DNA from: an uncultured Neisseria sp.
GTDB taxonomy: Bacteria; Pseudomonadota; Gammaproteobacteria; Burkholderiales; Neisseriaceae
DNA: 15,016 bases
NCBI GenBank assembly: GCA_927911515.1
Contig: CAKMQH010000119.1
Span: forward strand, 1 to 15,016
Direction of reading: 5' to 3'
The notes beneath the pieces are model-generated. The model was given only the letters and a program-made list of their open reading frames with translations, was not told where the DNA came from and did not search any database. Positions 1-7,535 of the stretch are shown piece by piece. Made by a program: the position numbers and the translations under genes. Positions within the stretch are counted from its first letter, which is position 1. Each line of letters starts with the position of its first letter.

Positions 1-72
1 GACCTTTTAGCGTGGATTAAAGCGATTTAATCGGGTAATGCCCGTTTGCCGAAATCTTTGAACGGATAAAAA

Positions 73-179
73 TATAGTGGATTAAATTTAAACCAGTACG
101 GCGTTGCCTCGCCTTGCCGTACTATTTGTACTGTCTGCGGCTTCGTTGCCTTGTCCTGATTTAAATTTAATCCACTATA
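73..179. repeat. Correia repeat enclosed element (CREE/NEMIS), 107-base form
   Basis: The element starts TATAGTGGATTAAATTTAAA and ends with its exact 20-base reverse complement. Between the arms lie the characteristic stretches AGTACGGCGTTGCCTCGCC and the GTACTGTCTGCGGCTTCGTT segment. The 107-base length equals the known short class of Correia elements, non-autonomous MITE-like repeats of Neisseria that insert at TA. It lies downstream of trxA, so any read-through transcript would contain a long hairpin, which in the family is a known RNase III substrate. Confidence 0.9.
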
Positions 180-221
180 AGAACAGGCAAAGTACCCTGT
201 TTCCCTAAAATCCAAACATAC

Positions 222-253
222 AAAAAGGTCGTCTGAAAATTCAGAGACCTTTT
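222..253 (-). terminator. Uptake-sequence hairpin terminator of trxA
   Basis: The inverted repeat has a perfect AGGTCGTCTGAA (226-237) on one arm and TTCAGAGACCT (240-250) on the other, flanked by A and T runs. On the minus strand this reads as a stem with one bulged base followed by a T run, 14 bases past the trxA stop. Paired uptake sequences are the usual terminators in Neisseria. The 11-base arm lacks the G that would make it a second uptake sequence. Confidence 0.8.
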
Positions 254-266
254 GCGTTGTTGAAAC

Positions 267-600
267 TTAAGCCAAAGAAGCGTTTACAAATGCGGTCAAT
301 TGACCTTTTGCCAAAGCGCCGACTTTGGTGGCGACGTTTTCGCCGTTTTTGAACACCATCAACGTCGGAATACCGCGCACGCCGAATTTGGCGGGGGTGG
401 CTTCGTTTTTCGTCGATGTTGATTTTGACGACTTTCAGACGGCCTTCAAATTCGGCGGCGATGTCGTCCAAAATCGGAGCAATCATTTTGCAAGGGCCGC
501 ACCAAGGTGCCCAGAAGTCGAGCAATACGGGGACGTCGGATTTCAAAACGTCTTGTTCGAAATTTGCATCAGTAGTGTGGATAATCAGTTCGCTGCTCAT
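267..600 (-). CDS. trxA: Thioredoxin 1 (one-base frameshift in this sequence)
   Basis: Small cytoplasmic dithiol-disulfide oxidoreductase that passes electrons from thioredoxin reductase to ribonucleotide reductase and other targets. The active site WCGPC lies in FWAPWCGPCKM, with the usual preceding DFWAPW strand. The ATG at 600 is preferred because AAGGA lies a few bases upstream; an in-frame TTG further upstream has no such site. After NIDE the reading frame is lost at a run of five T (406-410, five A in the gene). Taking one base out restores the family sequence through the cis-proline GIPT and a C-terminus FVNASLA with a stop at 267. The restored protein is 110 residues, against 109 in E. 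coli. Thioredoxin is highly conserved, so a sequencing error is the likely cause. An AGGCCGTCTGAA uptake sequence (434-445) lies inside the gene, encoding GRLK. Confidence 0.93.
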
Positions 601-640
601 GAGTTTTCCTTTTTGTGTCAAATTGAATCAGATGTTGTGC

Positions 641-669
641 AGGATAGGGCTTGGGGCTGAAAATTTCAA
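641..669 (-). promoter_or_regulatory. Probable sigma-70 promoter of trxA
   Basis: On the minus strand TTGAAA (664-669) and TATCCT (641-646) are separated by exactly 17 bases, about 40 bases upstream of the trxA ATG. The -35 box matches five of six consensus bases and the -10 box four of six. It lies between yejF and trxA, so trxA has its own promoter rather than depending on the yej genes. Confidence 0.5.
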
Positions 670-727
670 GTGTCGCAAAAGTGTAATAGCTTTTTTGTAA
701 GGTTGCCATCGGGATTGGCTAATGTTT

Positions 728-739
728 TTCAGACGGCCT
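728..739 (-). repeat. DNA uptake sequence, AGGCCGTCTGAA variant
   Basis: A single copy just past the yejF stop, not paired into a hairpin. It carries C where most copies in the window carry T at the fourth position. Confidence 0.75.
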
Positions 740-749
740 ATCCGACGGT

Positions 750-2296
750 TCAGCCTGCCCTGAAACTCATCAGATGGCGCGTGTAATCGCTGGAAGGGTT
801 GGCAAATACGGTTTCGCAGCCGCCCTCTTCGACGATTTTACCGTCTTTCAACACCATCACGCGGTGCGACAGGGCGCGGATGACGGCGAGGTCGTGGCTG
901 ATGATGATGAGGCTGAGACCGTGTTGTTTTTGCAAATCGGCGAGCAGCTCCAGAATCTGTTGCTGCCATTGTACGTCGAGCGCGCTGGTGGGTTCGTCCA
1001 AAACGAGGATTTTCGGGCGGACGATGATGGCACGGGCGATGGCGAGCCGCTGGCGTTGTCCGCCGGAAAAGGCGTGCGGATAGCGTTCGAGCGCGTCTTC
1101 GGGCAGTCCGACCTGACGCAATACGTCTTGCACGCGCTGCCGCATTTCTGCGCGGGACAAATCGGGTTCGTGGACGCGCAGGGCTTCGGAAACGATATTA
1201 AAGACGTTCATGCGCGGATTGAATGCGCCGAACGGGTCTTGGAACACCATTTGGATGTCGCGCCTCGATTCGCGCGTCCAGGCTTCGCCGTTGATTTTCA
1301 GACGACCTTCCGCGTCGATAAGGTGCATCACGGCTTTTGCGAGCGTGGTTTTGCCGCAGCCGCTCTCGCCGATGATGCCTAGCGTTTCGCCCGCTTTCAA
1401 ATCGAAGGAAACCGGCTCCAGCAGGGTTTTGCTGCGTTTTTTGAACCAGCCCGCCGTTTCTTTGACGGCAACGGAAAGCTGCTCCGCCTGCAAGACGGTG
1501 GCGGGGTTGTCCGCCAAAGGTACGATCTTGCGTGCGGCACCGGCGTTCAACAGCATTTGCGTGTATTCGTGTTGAGGGCGGGCGAATACTTCCGCCGCTG
1601 CGCCCGTTTCGACAATGCGTCCGCCGCGCATCACGGCGACGTCGTCTGCAAAGCGGCGGACAAGGTTCAGGTCGTGGGTGATGTAGAGCATGGTCATGTT
1701 GTGCGCCTGCTGCAAACGCGCCAACAAATCGAGAATCTGCGCCTGCACGGCGACATCCAAGGCGGTGGTCGGTTCGTCGGCAATCAGGAGCTTGGGTTCG
1801 GCGGCAACCGCCATCGCAATCATCGCCCGCTGCCGCTGTCCGCCGGAAAGCTGGAAGGGATAGGCAAAGGCTTTCTGCTCTGGCTCGCGGATGCCAGTTT
1901 CCGCCAAGAGTTCGACCGCCCTCGCCCATGCCTGTTTTTGTCCAACCCCAGATGCAGGGTCAGCACTTCGGCAATCTGCGCACCGACGCGCATCACGGGG
2001 TTGAGCGCGGTCATCGGTTCTTGAAACACCATGCCGATTTCCCGTCCGCGCAGCTTTTGCAGGGCGCGTTCGGATTGTGTCAGCAAATCGTTGCCGTCGA
2101 ATTTCAGACAACCTTCAAACGACACCAGCGGATTCAGCCGCATAATGCCCTGCGCCAACACGGTTTTACCGCTGCCGCTCTCGCCGACCAATGCCAGTTT
2201 CCTGCCGGTCTGTACGGTCAGGCTGACGTCGTGCAGGACTTGCTTGCCGGGGAAAAAGGCGTTTAGGTTTTCAATTTCAAGGATGGGTTTCGTCAT
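750..2296 (-). CDS. yejF: Yej-type peptide ABC transporter ATPase with two nucleotide-binding domains (one-base frameshift here)
   Basis: Cytoplasmic ATPase driving oligopeptide import; in enterobacteria YejABEF imports peptides and microcin C. Two ABC domains lie in tandem. The first has Walker A GESGSGKT (38-45), signature LSGGQ (150-154), Walker B LLIADEP (170-176) and switch H208. The second has GESGCGKT (310-317), FSGGQ (410-414), ILVLDEP (430-436) and H468. All catalytic motifs are intact. The frame breaks at five T (1935-1939); adding one base gives LGLDKKQAWARAVEL and a 515-residue protein, close to the 529 of E. coli YejF. The ATG at 2294-2296 opens the conserved MTKPILEIENL. It has no clear ribosome-binding site, and an uptake sequence ends seven bases upstream. 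Permease partners lie upstream at 4132-6463, separated from this gene by an acyl-CoA ligase. An OppDF-like or Dpp-like substrate range is possible. Confidence 0.9.
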
Positions 2297-2303
2297 GGTA
2301 TCG

Positions 2304-2315
2304 AGGTCGTCTGAA
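2304..2315 (+). repeat. DNA uptake sequence next to the yejF start
   Basis: Exact AGGTCGTCTGAA only seven bases upstream of the yejF ATG, in the place where a ribosome-binding site would be expected. Confidence 0.85.
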
Positions 2316-2431
2316 AACGGTTGGAATCAAATCGGCAATACCCGCCGCACGGGCAGAAATCTTTACGAAGCAATAAGCCAATATCTAATGATGAACAAGA
2401 AACGCGCCCAGCAAACATCGGCTTTCTGCTT

Positions 2432-2476
2432 TTCAGACGACCTCTGATTCAAACCCGCAAACCGAGGTCGTCTGAA
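2432..2476. repeat. Inverted pair of uptake sequences between the ligase and yejF
   Basis: TTCAGACGACCTC (2432-2444) and GAGGTCGTCTGAA (2464-2476) form a perfect 13-base inverted repeat around a 19-base loop. It begins six bases past the ligase stop. The arms face the opposite way from the terminator type, so no T run follows. It can form a hairpin in the ligase transcript, but termination here is uncertain. Confidence 0.75.
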
Positions 2477-2482
2477 CGCTTA

Positions 2483-4024
2483 TTATTTCTGAAACTGCTC
2501 TTTCAACACCCGTTTCAACACTTTGCCAGTTGCGTTTTTCGGCAGTTCGTCTTTAAAGTAAATCTGTTTGGGGATTTTGAAATTAGCCAAATTTCCGCGC
2601 AAATAGGTGCGCACGTCGGCTTCGTCGAACGTTTCGCCGTCTTTGAGTTGGATAAAGGCGATGATTTCTTCGTCGGCGTATTGGTCTTTCACGCCGATGA
2701 CGGCTGCGGCTTCGACGGCGTCGAGTTTGTAAATCGCCTCTTCGATTTCGCGCGGATAAACGTTTTGCCCTTTGGAAATAATCAGGTCTTTTTTGCGGTC
2801 GACGATAAAGATAAAGCCGTCTTCGTCTATCGTGACAAAATCGCCTGTTTTCAGCCAGCCGTTGACGATGGCTTCGTCCGTGGCATCGCGCATATTCAGG
2901 TAGCCCTGCATGACCGAACCGCCTTTGACGATAAGTTCGCCCACTTCGCCCGTCGGTACTTCGACCAATTCGTCGTTGACGGCTTTGACTTCCAATCCGG
3001 GCAAGGCGATGCCGACGCTGCGGGCTTTTTGCCTTTCGGGCGTGTTGACGGCGACGACGGGCGAGCATTCGCTCAAGCCGTAGCCTTCCAAAAGCTTGGC
3101 ACGCGGGAACTTCGCTTTAAAGTCGAGGATGGTTTGTTCCGCCAAAGGCGCGCCGCCGCTGATAAACAGACGGACACGGTTGAACCATCTGAAATACCAA
3201 GGGATTTTCGCTTTGCTCATGGCGGTGTAAATCGCGGGTACGCCCAAAAATACGGTCGCGCGTTTGAATAAAACCTGTTTCAAAACGTTGGAGAACGGGA
3301 AAACGGATTTCACCAAAATAATCGAACACGCCATATAAATCGGCAGCAAGACCATGGCTGTCAGCGTAAAGCTGTGGAACATCGGCAGGAACACGACGAA
3401 GCGGTCGCGTTTGGTAATCTTAAAGATGCGCTCGATGCCTTCAAGGTTGGAGAACAGGTTGCCATAGCTGATCAATGCGCCTTTTGGGTGGCCTGTCGTG
3501 CCGGAAGTGTAAATAATATGCGCCAAATCATCGATTTTCGGTTGGCGGCTCAAATCGGGCGTACCCGAAAAACGGCGCGCTTCTTCAAAACGCACATCGG
3601 CTTCATCCGCCGCTTTCGCCTCGCCTATCCAAATGATTTTCTCGACGCGGGTCTGTTTCTTCAGCCCCTTCAACTCTTTCTGCAAACCTGCCGAAGCAAA
3701 CATAAACCGCGCTTTGCAGTCGTTCAAAATATATGCGTATTCGTTGTTTTTCAAAAACGTATTCATCGGTACGGCAACCGCGCCGATGGCAGAGACGGCA
3801 AAATAGGCGCTGATAAATTCCGGCGAATTGGATACCGCCAAAGCCACTTTGTCGCCGAATTTGACGCCCATATTTTGCAGATATGCGGCTACGGCATCGA
3901 CTTCCTGCTTGAGCGCGTGGTAGGTGTTTTTTTCTTTGTCGTTGAACACCGCAGTACCTTTGCCGTTTTTACGGCAGGCAGCGGACAGCATTTCGTAGAA
4001 ATTTGTGTTGTGTGTTTGATTCAT
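2483..4024 (-). CDS. AMP-forming acyl-CoA ligase, FadD-like (long-chain fatty acid-CoA ligase family)
   Basis: Activates a carboxylic acid, probably a fatty acid, to the acyl-adenylate and then the CoA thioester. The 513 residues are uninterrupted and hold every adenylate-forming core motif: YTSGTTGHPKG (172-182), EGYGLSE (313-319), TGD (393-395), DRKKDLIISKGQN (409-421) and the C-terminal PKNATGK whose K501 is the expected catalytic lysine. The length is short of E. coli FadD (561) but normal for many bacterial ligases. The start at 4024 (MNQTHNTNFYEML) is the first in-frame ATG, with only a weak AAAGAA upstream. It sits between yejE and yejF, pointing the same way. That makes co-transcription possible but does not show a link to peptide uptake. 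Substrate chain length cannot be read from the sequence. Confidence 0.88.
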   Translation of the reverse strand: MNQTHNTNFYEMLSAACRKNGKGTAVFNDKEKNTYHALKQEVDAVAAYLQNMGVKFGDKVALAVSNSPEFISAYFAVSAIGAVAVPMNTFLKNNEYAYILNDCKARFMFASAGLQKELKGLKKQTRVEKIIWIGEAKAADEADVRFEEARRFSGTPDLSRQPKIDDLAHIIYTSGTTGHPKGALISYGNLFSNLEGIERIFKITKRDRFVVFLPMFHSFTLTAMVLLPIYMACSIILVKSVFPFSNVLKQVLFKRATVFLGVPAIYTAMSKAKIPWYFRWFNRVRLFISGGAPLAEQTILDFKAKFPRAKLLEGYGLSECSPVVAVNTPERQKARSVGIALPGLEVKAVNDELVEVPTGEVGELIVKGGSVMQGYLNMRDATDEAIVNGWLKTGDFVTIDEDGFIFIVDRKKDLIISKGQNVYPREIEEAIYKLDAVEAAAVIGVKDQYADEEIIAFIQLKDGETFDEADVRTYLRGNLANFKIPKQIYFKDELPKNATGKVLKRVLKEQFQK

Positions 4025-4062
4025 TGAAATTCTTTAAAAATGAAGTGAGTAAAATATTATAG

Positions 4063-4074
4063 AGGTCGTCTGAA
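4063..4074 (+). repeat. DNA uptake sequence downstream of yejE
   Basis: Single exact AGGTCGTCTGAA, five bases beyond the position of the presumed ancestral yejE stop (4079-4081) and 39 bases upstream of the ligase ATG. Confidence 0.85.
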
Positions 4075-4092
4075 ACTTCTAAAGGCGCGGGT

Positions 4093-4148
4093 CGCGCATT
4101 GATGTACGCCCGCAAAGACTCCGTGCTTATACTATCCCCTAGCGCGCA
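4093..4148. repeat. 50-base insertion between direct repeats CGCGCA at the 3' end of yejE
   Basis: CGCGCA occurs at 4093-4098 and 4143-4148, with 44 unrelated bases between. Removing one copy plus the intervening bases joins the yejE frame to a C-terminus ending FDVRDPRL and a stop at 4079-4081. With the insert present the protein ends FDVRARG. The repeat looks like a target-site duplication or a recombination footprint. I do not recognise the inserted bases, and they have no inverted ends. Confidence 0.7.
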
Positions 4149-5154
4149 CGTCAAACGCCTGACGCAAGCCCTCGCCTATCATCACCAGCAAAAGCAGCAT
4201 AACCGTCAGCGTACCGACGGTGGACAAGCCTATCCACCAAGCGTCCAAGTTGTCCTTTCCCTGCGCCAAGAGTTCGCCCAAGCTCGCCTGCGACGCGGGA
4301 ACGCCCAAACCGAGGAAATCCAAGCTGGTCAGCGCAAGCACCGCGCCGGAGATGCGGAAAGGCAGAAACGCCAATACGGGCGTCAGGCTGTTGGGCAGGA
4401 TGTGCCGCCACATAATCGCGCGGTTGCCCACGCCCATCGAACGCGCCGCCAAAACGTAATCCGCCTGACGGTTTTTCAAAAACTCGGCGCGGACGTAGTC
4501 GGACAGCCCCATCCAGCCGAACAGTGACAGCAACACCAGCAATATCAGCAGACTGGGATTAAAAAATGAAGACAGGATAATCAGCAGGTAAAGCTCCGGC
4601 ATTCCGCCCCAGATTTCGATAAAGCGCTGCATCAAGAGGTCGGTCTTGCCGCCGAAATAACCCTGCACCGCGCCAGTGATCACGCCGATTACGGTCGTTA
4701 CCAAAGTCAGCGCAAGGGCAAACAACAGGGAATCGCGGAACCCGTAAACCAAACGCGCCAAGACATCGCGACCGCGGTCGTCCGTGCCGAGCAAGTGCCT
4801 TTCGGACGGACTTGCAGGGTCGGGCTGCGTGTCGAAATCATTGAGCGTATCGGCATCGTAGGGGTTGGGCAGATAAACGGCGTAATTACCGTTTGACGTG
4901 ATGTTGCCGCGTATCAGCGGGTCGAGGTAATCGGCAGGCGTGTCGAAATCGCCGCCGAACACGGTTTCGTTGTATTCGTTTACCAGCGGAAAATAATATT
5001 CGCCCTGATAACGTATCCACAACGGCTTGTCGTTGCTCCATAAAGGCGCAAGCAGCGCGACGGCGAACAAAACGGCTAAAACCCGCAACGCGAACCAGCC
5101 GCGTTTGTGTTGCTTGAAGGCCTGCCAAGTGGGGTTTGAAGTGTGTGTTTTCAT
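4132..5154 (-). CDS. yejE: Yej-type peptide ABC transporter permease (second permease), altered C-terminus
   Basis: Inner-membrane permease that pairs with YejB and is powered by YejF. An N-terminal membrane segment (about residues 20-40) is followed by a periplasmic stretch with the YejE-like WSNDKPLWIRY and YYFPL. Next come LLGTDDRGRDVLARL, the binding-protein-dependent permease core, and the EAA-loop region around ARSMGVGNRAIMWRHILPN that contacts the ATPase. The ATG at 5154 (MKTHTSNP) gives 340 residues, against 341 in E. coli. An in-frame TTG at 5169 would add only five residues. No strong ribosome-binding site is visible. The last three residues and the stop come from an insertion; without it the protein would end DPRL at 4079. 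That end lies past the membrane domain, so function may be kept. yejB lies upstream, with one small ORF between. Confidence 0.9.
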   Translation of the reverse strand: MKTHTSNPTWQAFKQHKRGWFALRVLAVLFAVALLAPLWSNDKPLWIRYQGEYYFPLVNEYNETVFGGDFDTPADYLDPLIRGNITSNGNYAVYLPNPYDADTLNDFDTQPDPASPSERHLLGTDDRGRDVLARLVYGFRDSLLFALALTLVTTVIGVITGAVQGYFGGKTDLLMQRFIEIWGGMPELYLLIILSSFFNPSLLILLVLLSLFGWMGLSDYVRAEFLKNRQADYVLAARSMGVGNRAIMWRHILPNSLTPVLAFLPFRISGAVLALTSLDFLGLGVPASQASLGELLAQGKDNLDAWWIGLSTVGTLTVMLLLLVMIGEGLRQAFDVRARG

Positions 5155-5169
5155 AATTGGATTGCACAA

Positions 5170-5181
5170 AGGTCGTCTGAA
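5170..5181 (+). repeat. DNA uptake sequence upstream of yejE
   Basis: Single exact AGGTCGTCTGAA between the small ORF stop and the yejE ATG. Confidence 0.85.
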
Positions 5182-5197
5182 TATTCAACCATGAAGA

Positions 5198-5374
5198 TTA
5201 CTTATAAGCCAACTTTTCCAATTCTGACTTATGCGCGGCAATTACGCGCTTTGCGCTATGCATGACCAACCGTTTGGTTGCTTCATCATCCTGCAATTCC
5301 ATACGGACTACTTTTGCATTATCGTTTTTATGTTCGCGGCTTTCTTCAGAAATATCTTTTAAACGTTTAATCAT
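5198..5374 (-). CDS. Small hypothetical protein, 58 residues, between yejB and yejE
   Basis: I do not recognise this protein. It begins MIKRLKDISEESREHKND and ends SELEKLAYK. It is highly charged, without cysteine, signal peptide or membrane segment, and looks mostly helical. The start at 5374 is chosen because GGAG sits six bases upstream; an earlier in-frame ATG at 5386 overlaps that site (its own ATGGAG provides it). A good ribosome-binding site, a compact frame and flanking uptake sequences on both sides (5170-5181, 5400-5411) support a real gene. Its position inside the yej cluster suggests co-transcription, but a role in transport is only a guess. Confidence 0.65.
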   Translation of the reverse strand: MIKRLKDISEESREHKNDNAKVVRMELQDDEATKRLVMHSAKRVIAAHKSELEKLAYK

Positions 5375-5399
5375 ATTTAACTCCATAATTCTTTAAGTT

Positions 5400-5411
5400 T
5401 TCAGACGACCT
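5400..5411 (-). repeat. DNA uptake sequence overlapping the yejB stop codon
   Basis: TTCAGACGACCT on the plus strand shares two bases with the yejB stop (TAG, 5410-5412), so the uptake sequence supplies part of the stop codon. Confidence 0.85.
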
Positions 5412-6463
5412 ATTTCTGTCCGCCGAAATGAATGCGCGGATCGACCCACGAATAAGAAATATCCGACACCAATTTTGCCAGCAAACCCATCAGCGTGAAC
5501 ACATACAGCGTCCCCATCACCACCGGATAATCGCGCTTCATCACCGCCTCGTAGGAAAGCAGCCCCAGCCCGTCGAGCGAGAACAAGGTTTCAATCAGCA
5601 GACTGCCGGTGAAAAACGCGCCGATAAAGGCAGCGGGAAAGCCGGTAATCAGCGGAATCATCGCGTTGCGGAAAACATGTTTCCACAAAATTTTGCTTTT
5701 CCGGCAAACCCTTGGCGCGGGCGGTATAAACATATTGGCGGCGGATTTCTTCAAGAAACACGTTTTTCGTCAAAACCGTCGTTACCGCCAGACTGCCCGC
5801 CACCGAAGCCGTAATCGGCAGCGCCATGTGCCACAGATAATCCTTAATTTTGCCCGCCCACGACAACGTATCGAAATCATCGCCGACCAAACCGCCCTGC
5901 GGGAACCACGCAAAAAAGCTGCCGCCGCCGAACAACACCAGCAGCACCAAACCCAACACAAACGGCGGTATGGTATAACCGACCAACACCACCATCCCCG
6001 TTACCGCGTCAAAACGACTGCCGTCGCGCACCGCCTTGGCAATGCCCAAAGGGATACAGATCAGATAAGTCAGAAAAAACGTCCACAAGCCCAAACTCAT
6101 CGACACCGGCATTTTCTGTTTGACCAGTTCAAACACGGTTTCATGATGGAAAAAACTCTTGCCCAAATCAAAACGGGCAAACCGCCACACCATATCCGCA
6201 AACCGCGTCAGCGGCGGCTTGTCGAAACCGTACAGCGCATTCAACGCCGCCAAATCTTCCGGGCTGATGCGGTTGCCGTTTTTCATGATATTGCCCGCCG
6301 TCGCATTCGCCGTCTCACCGCTGACCGCACCATGCGTCAACTGCTGCACCATCTGCTCCACCGGCCCGCCCGGCACGAATTGGATAACGGCAAAAGTAAT
6401 CGCCAAAATCCCCAACAGCGTGGGGATTAAGAGTAATAGGCGGTGGAGGATGTAACGGTACAT
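5410..6463 (-). CDS. yejB: Yej-type peptide ABC transporter permease (first permease; one-base frameshift here)
   Basis: Inner-membrane permease of the Yej peptide importer. It opens MYRYILHRLLLLIPTLLGIL, the usual DppB/YejB first membrane helix, followed by FVPGGPVEQMVQQL, as in E. coli YejB (IAPGGPVDQ). Later come FDLGKSFFHHETVFEL and the EAA-loop region ARAKGLPE...KHVFRNAMIPLITG. The frame breaks between GLPE and KILWKHVF, at about 5695-5700 (a run of four T). Removing one base gives a 350-residue protein, against 364 in E. coli, ending SWVDPRIHFGGQK. The break lies in the ATPase-contact loop, which is conserved on both sides, so a sequencing error is likely. The ATG at 6463 is preceded by GAGGA at a long spacing. 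No yejA-type binding protein gene lies upstream; the next gene is the COG0523 GTPase. Confidence 0.9.
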
Positions 6464-6492
6464 GCTTGGGGTATTCCTCTATTTTGGTTTGA

Positions 6493-6504
6493 AGGTCGTC
6501 TGAA
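6493..6504 (+). repeat. DNA uptake sequence upstream of yejB
   Basis: Single exact AGGTCGTCTGAA about 30 bases upstream of the yejB ATG, outside the neighbouring hairpin. Confidence 0.85.
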
Positions 6505-6562
6505 AGACCATTACTGCTTTATATTCTTCTGACAATTAAAACAATAGACTTCACTATCGTTT

Positions 6563-6602
6563 AGGTCTCTGAAAATTGCTGCGACAAACTTTCAGACGAC
6601 CT
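6563..6602 (-). terminator. Uptake-sequence hairpin after the COG0523 GTPase gene
   Basis: AGGTCTCTGAA (6563-6573) and TTCAGACGACCT (6591-6602) form an inverted repeat, four bases past the GTPase stop at 6606. One arm is an exact uptake sequence and the other lacks one G. The T run expected for an efficient intrinsic terminator is absent, so some read-through into yejB is possible. Confidence 0.6.
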
Positions 6603-6605
6603 TCC

Positions 6606-7535
6606 TTATTTCTCTAAAGCCTCTTGCAGTTTCTTCTCAATCAAATCCGCGTCAAACGACTTGGCAATCAGCTCGAAGCGCGAGTCGCGCCGCCATGAGA
6701 CTTGGTTGGCGCCCCACTGCCCGTCCACCCAGTTGAGCCACACCCATGTGCCGAGCACTTGGAACACGCCTTTGGCGCGGACGAGGCCGTCTGTGAATTT
6801 AGGCAGGTCGTTGAAGAAGTTGGTCAATTTTTCGCCGTCAAAATCGCGTCCAGCGGGGAAAGTGAAACCTTGCGACTGGAAGCCCATAGTGTTGTCCGGC
6901 AGGGCTTTGAGGCGGTAGCGTGATTTTTCGATAACGGGAATGTCGAGCCATTGGATGTCGAGTTGTGCGTTTTGGACTTCGACCACTTTGGCTTTGGGCG
7001 GGAACAGTTTTGCCGCTTTGTCGTGAAATTCGGCAAGCTGTTCGGGGGTACATAAATCGGTTTTGCTGGCGACCAATACGTCGCAGATGCCGATTTGGTC
7101 TTTATACAACGCCTGTTGCGCGTAATCGGGGTTGATGAACTGGCGCGGATCGACGACGGTAAAAACTGCGCCGATTTCCAAAAGGCTGTCCAGCGGTTTG
7201 GCTTTCAATTCGTCGATGACGCTGGCGGCGTGCGCCAGTCCGCTTGCCTCAATCATCAGGCGGTCGGGCTTGGCGTCGCGCAGCATTTTCTGTACGGTTA
7301 CGCCCATTTGCGGGCCGGCGGTACAACACAGACAGCCGCCGGCGATTTCTGCCACGGGGATGCCGTTGTCGCTCAATACCGCACCGTCAATGCCGATTTC
7401 GCCAAACTCGTTGACGATGATGACCCATTTTTCGTTCGGGTCTTTCTGCTCCATCAGGCTTTTAAGCGCGGTGGTTTTGCCTGTTCCCAGAAAACCTGAA
7501 ATCAGGTGGACTTTGGTTTTTTTCACTTCTGACAT
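6606..7535 (-). CDS. COG0523 GTPase, probable zinc metallochaperone (CobW/ZNG1/YeiR-like)
   Basis: G3E-family GTPase thought to load zinc onto client enzymes under zinc limitation. It has a P-loop in SGFLGTGKTT (13-22), NEFGEIGID (42-50) and the metal-binding GGCLCC (66-71, CxCC), which defines COG0523. EASGL (96-100) and the guanine-specificity motif SKTD (157-160) follow. The C-terminal half contains the CobW_C-type WVWLNWVDGQW region. At 309 residues it is full length, without a frameshift. Its ATG (7533-7535) lies inside the end of zur and overlaps that gene by 13 bases, so the two are one operon and probably translationally coupled. The operon partner argues for zinc rather than cobalt. 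The exact client is unknown. Confidence 0.88.
   Translation of the reverse strand: MSEVKKTKVHLISGFLGTGKTTALKSLMEQKDPNEKWVIIVNEFGEIGIDGAVLSDNGIPVAEIAGGCLCCTAGPQMGVTVQKMLRDAKPDRLMIEASGLAHAASVIDELKAKPLDSLLEIGAVFTVVDPRQFINPDYAQQALYKDQIGICDVLVASKTDLCTPEQLAEFHDKAAKLFPPKAKVVEVQNAQLDIQWLDIPVIEKSRYRLKALPDNTMGFQSQGFTFPAGRDFDGEKLTNFFNDLPKFTDGLVRAKGVFQVLGTWVWLNWVDGQWGANQVSWRRDSRFELIAKSFDADLIEKKLQEALEK

Noticed and set aside
1..8. GACCTTTT at the window edge as a terminator
   Set aside because: It is probably the end of an uptake-sequence hairpin cut by the window, but the rest is not visible.
406..410. Frameshifts as programmed frameshifting or phase variation
   Set aside because: The runs are short, the genes include essential housekeeping functions and no slippery site with a downstream structure is evident.
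774..2266. Plus-strand open frames opposite yejF
   Set aside because: Antisense shadows of a well-conserved ATPase; low-complexity composition and no ribosome-binding sites.
2321..4027. Long open frames on the plus strand (316 and 217 codons) opposite the acyl-CoA ligase
   Set aside because: They are antisense to a gene with every family motif and resemble no protein; GC-biased codon use opens the opposite frame.
4099..4142. The yejE insert as a known Neisseria repeat (dRS3, Correia) or an IS fragment
   Set aside because: It has none of their motifs and no inverted ends; its origin remains unknown.
3969..4154. Minus-strand frame covering the yejE insertion and the ligase start
   Set aside because: Mostly the 50-base insertion and intergenic DNA read in a third frame; no ribosome-binding site.
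5609..6430. 273-codon plus-strand frame opposite yejB
   Set aside because: Arg/Gln/His-rich shadow, no recognisable motif, fully antisense to the permease.
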